From the NCBI RefSeq assembly GCF_001983105.1, contig NZ_MOMC01000065.1:47184-61982 (forward strand): a stretch of DNA of 14,799 nucleotides. The letters are read 5' to 3'. The position numbers and the translations under genes were made by a program. The stretch is from Pseudofrankia asymbiotica (GTDB taxonomy: Bacteria; Actinomycetota; Actinomycetes; Frankiales; Frankiaceae). The notes beneath the pieces were generated by a model. The model did no database searches and was not told the origin of the DNA. It saw nothing but the letters and a program-made list of their open reading frames with translations. Positions 14,712 through 14,799 of the stretch are shown here, piece after piece (positions within the stretch are counted from its first letter, which is position 1; each line of letters begins with the position of its first letter).

Positions 14712-14799
14712 GGCCACCGTACGGGCGACGGCGGCGAGGTTGCGGTCGATGCGACCCAGGACCTGCAGAACCTCGGCCAATGCCTTCAGCGCCTCCACC
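14685..14799 (-). CDS. C-terminal end of a helical protein, partial
   Basis: A minus-strand open frame enters from beyond the window and stops with TGA at 14685-14687. The visible 38 codons encode VEALKALAEVLQVLGRIDRN and then LAAVARTVASVDHFEGR. Hydrophobic residues spaced every three to four positions suggest an amphipathic helix or coiled coil, and third-position GC is high. The stop lies inside the 3' end of the convergent 111-residue gene, a 27-bp tail overlap. The family cannot be named from this fragment. Confidence 0.45.
   Translation of the reverse strand, partial: VEALKALAEVLQVLGRIDRNLAAVARTVASVDHFEGR

Noticed and set aside
1..14799. tRNA, rRNA, insertion sequences, integrases or attachment sites
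   Set aside because: I looked for cloverleaf-type arms, transposase motifs and terminal repeats by eye on both strands and saw none that could be supported.

Overview
The window is very GC-rich, with strong third-position GC bias, frequent GTG starts and purine-rich ribosome binding sites. It carries actinobacterial gene families: a DUF6458 membrane protein, a HelR-type helicase and a diflavin nitrate reductase. It looks like chromosomal DNA of a soil or plant-associated actinomycete. The Ala/Pro/Gly-rich linkers and the beta-helix/AAA fusion suggest a Frankia-like lineage, but that is an inference and not a taxonomic call.

Layout. (1) 1-513: a small two-helix membrane protein on the plus strand, then a 15-bp tandem repeat and a perfect 18-bp stem-loop that can end transcription from both sides. 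(2) 514-2715, minus strand: a HelR/HelD-type RNA polymerase-recycling ATPase, the family that displaces rifamycins from RNA polymerase. (3) 2716-3501: 786 bp without a convincing gene. It contains a 21-bp near-perfect palindrome centred on CTTGCGGCAAG, matching the rifamycin-associated element (RAE) known upstream of rifamycin-resistance genes. Both halves of this palindrome can serve as -35 boxes of divergent promoters. (4) 3502-7845, plus strand: a single-chain NADPH nitrate reductase of NasN type (4Fe4S / Mo-bisPGD / FMN / FAD / NADPH). It is followed across a 16-bp tandem repeat by a compact M24 metallopeptidase (7969-8673). (5) 8729-10979, minus strand: an ECF sigma factor followed by a membrane sensor histidine kinase. 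No response regulator or anti-sigma factor is present between or beside them. (6) 11151-14063, minus strand: a 970-residue fusion of a long cysteine-laddered right-handed beta-helix with a CbxX/SpoVK-type AAA ATPase. (7) 14376-14711, plus strand: an unrecognised acidic 111-residue protein, converging with the tail of a minus-strand gene that runs off the window.

Working together: helR and its RAE form a self-contained inducible rifamycin-tolerance unit. The nitrate reductase needs no separate electron-donor subunit, so it can work as a lone gene for nitrate assimilation. The sigma factor and kinase probably form a signalling pair that departs from the usual sigma/anti-sigma or sigma/two-component layouts. 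The beta-helix/AAA protein has no obvious partner here except the divergent small protein and is the least understood gene of the window. Several short GC-rich tandem repeats (9, 15 and 16 bp units) lie in intergenic regions and protein linkers, and are likely variable sites.
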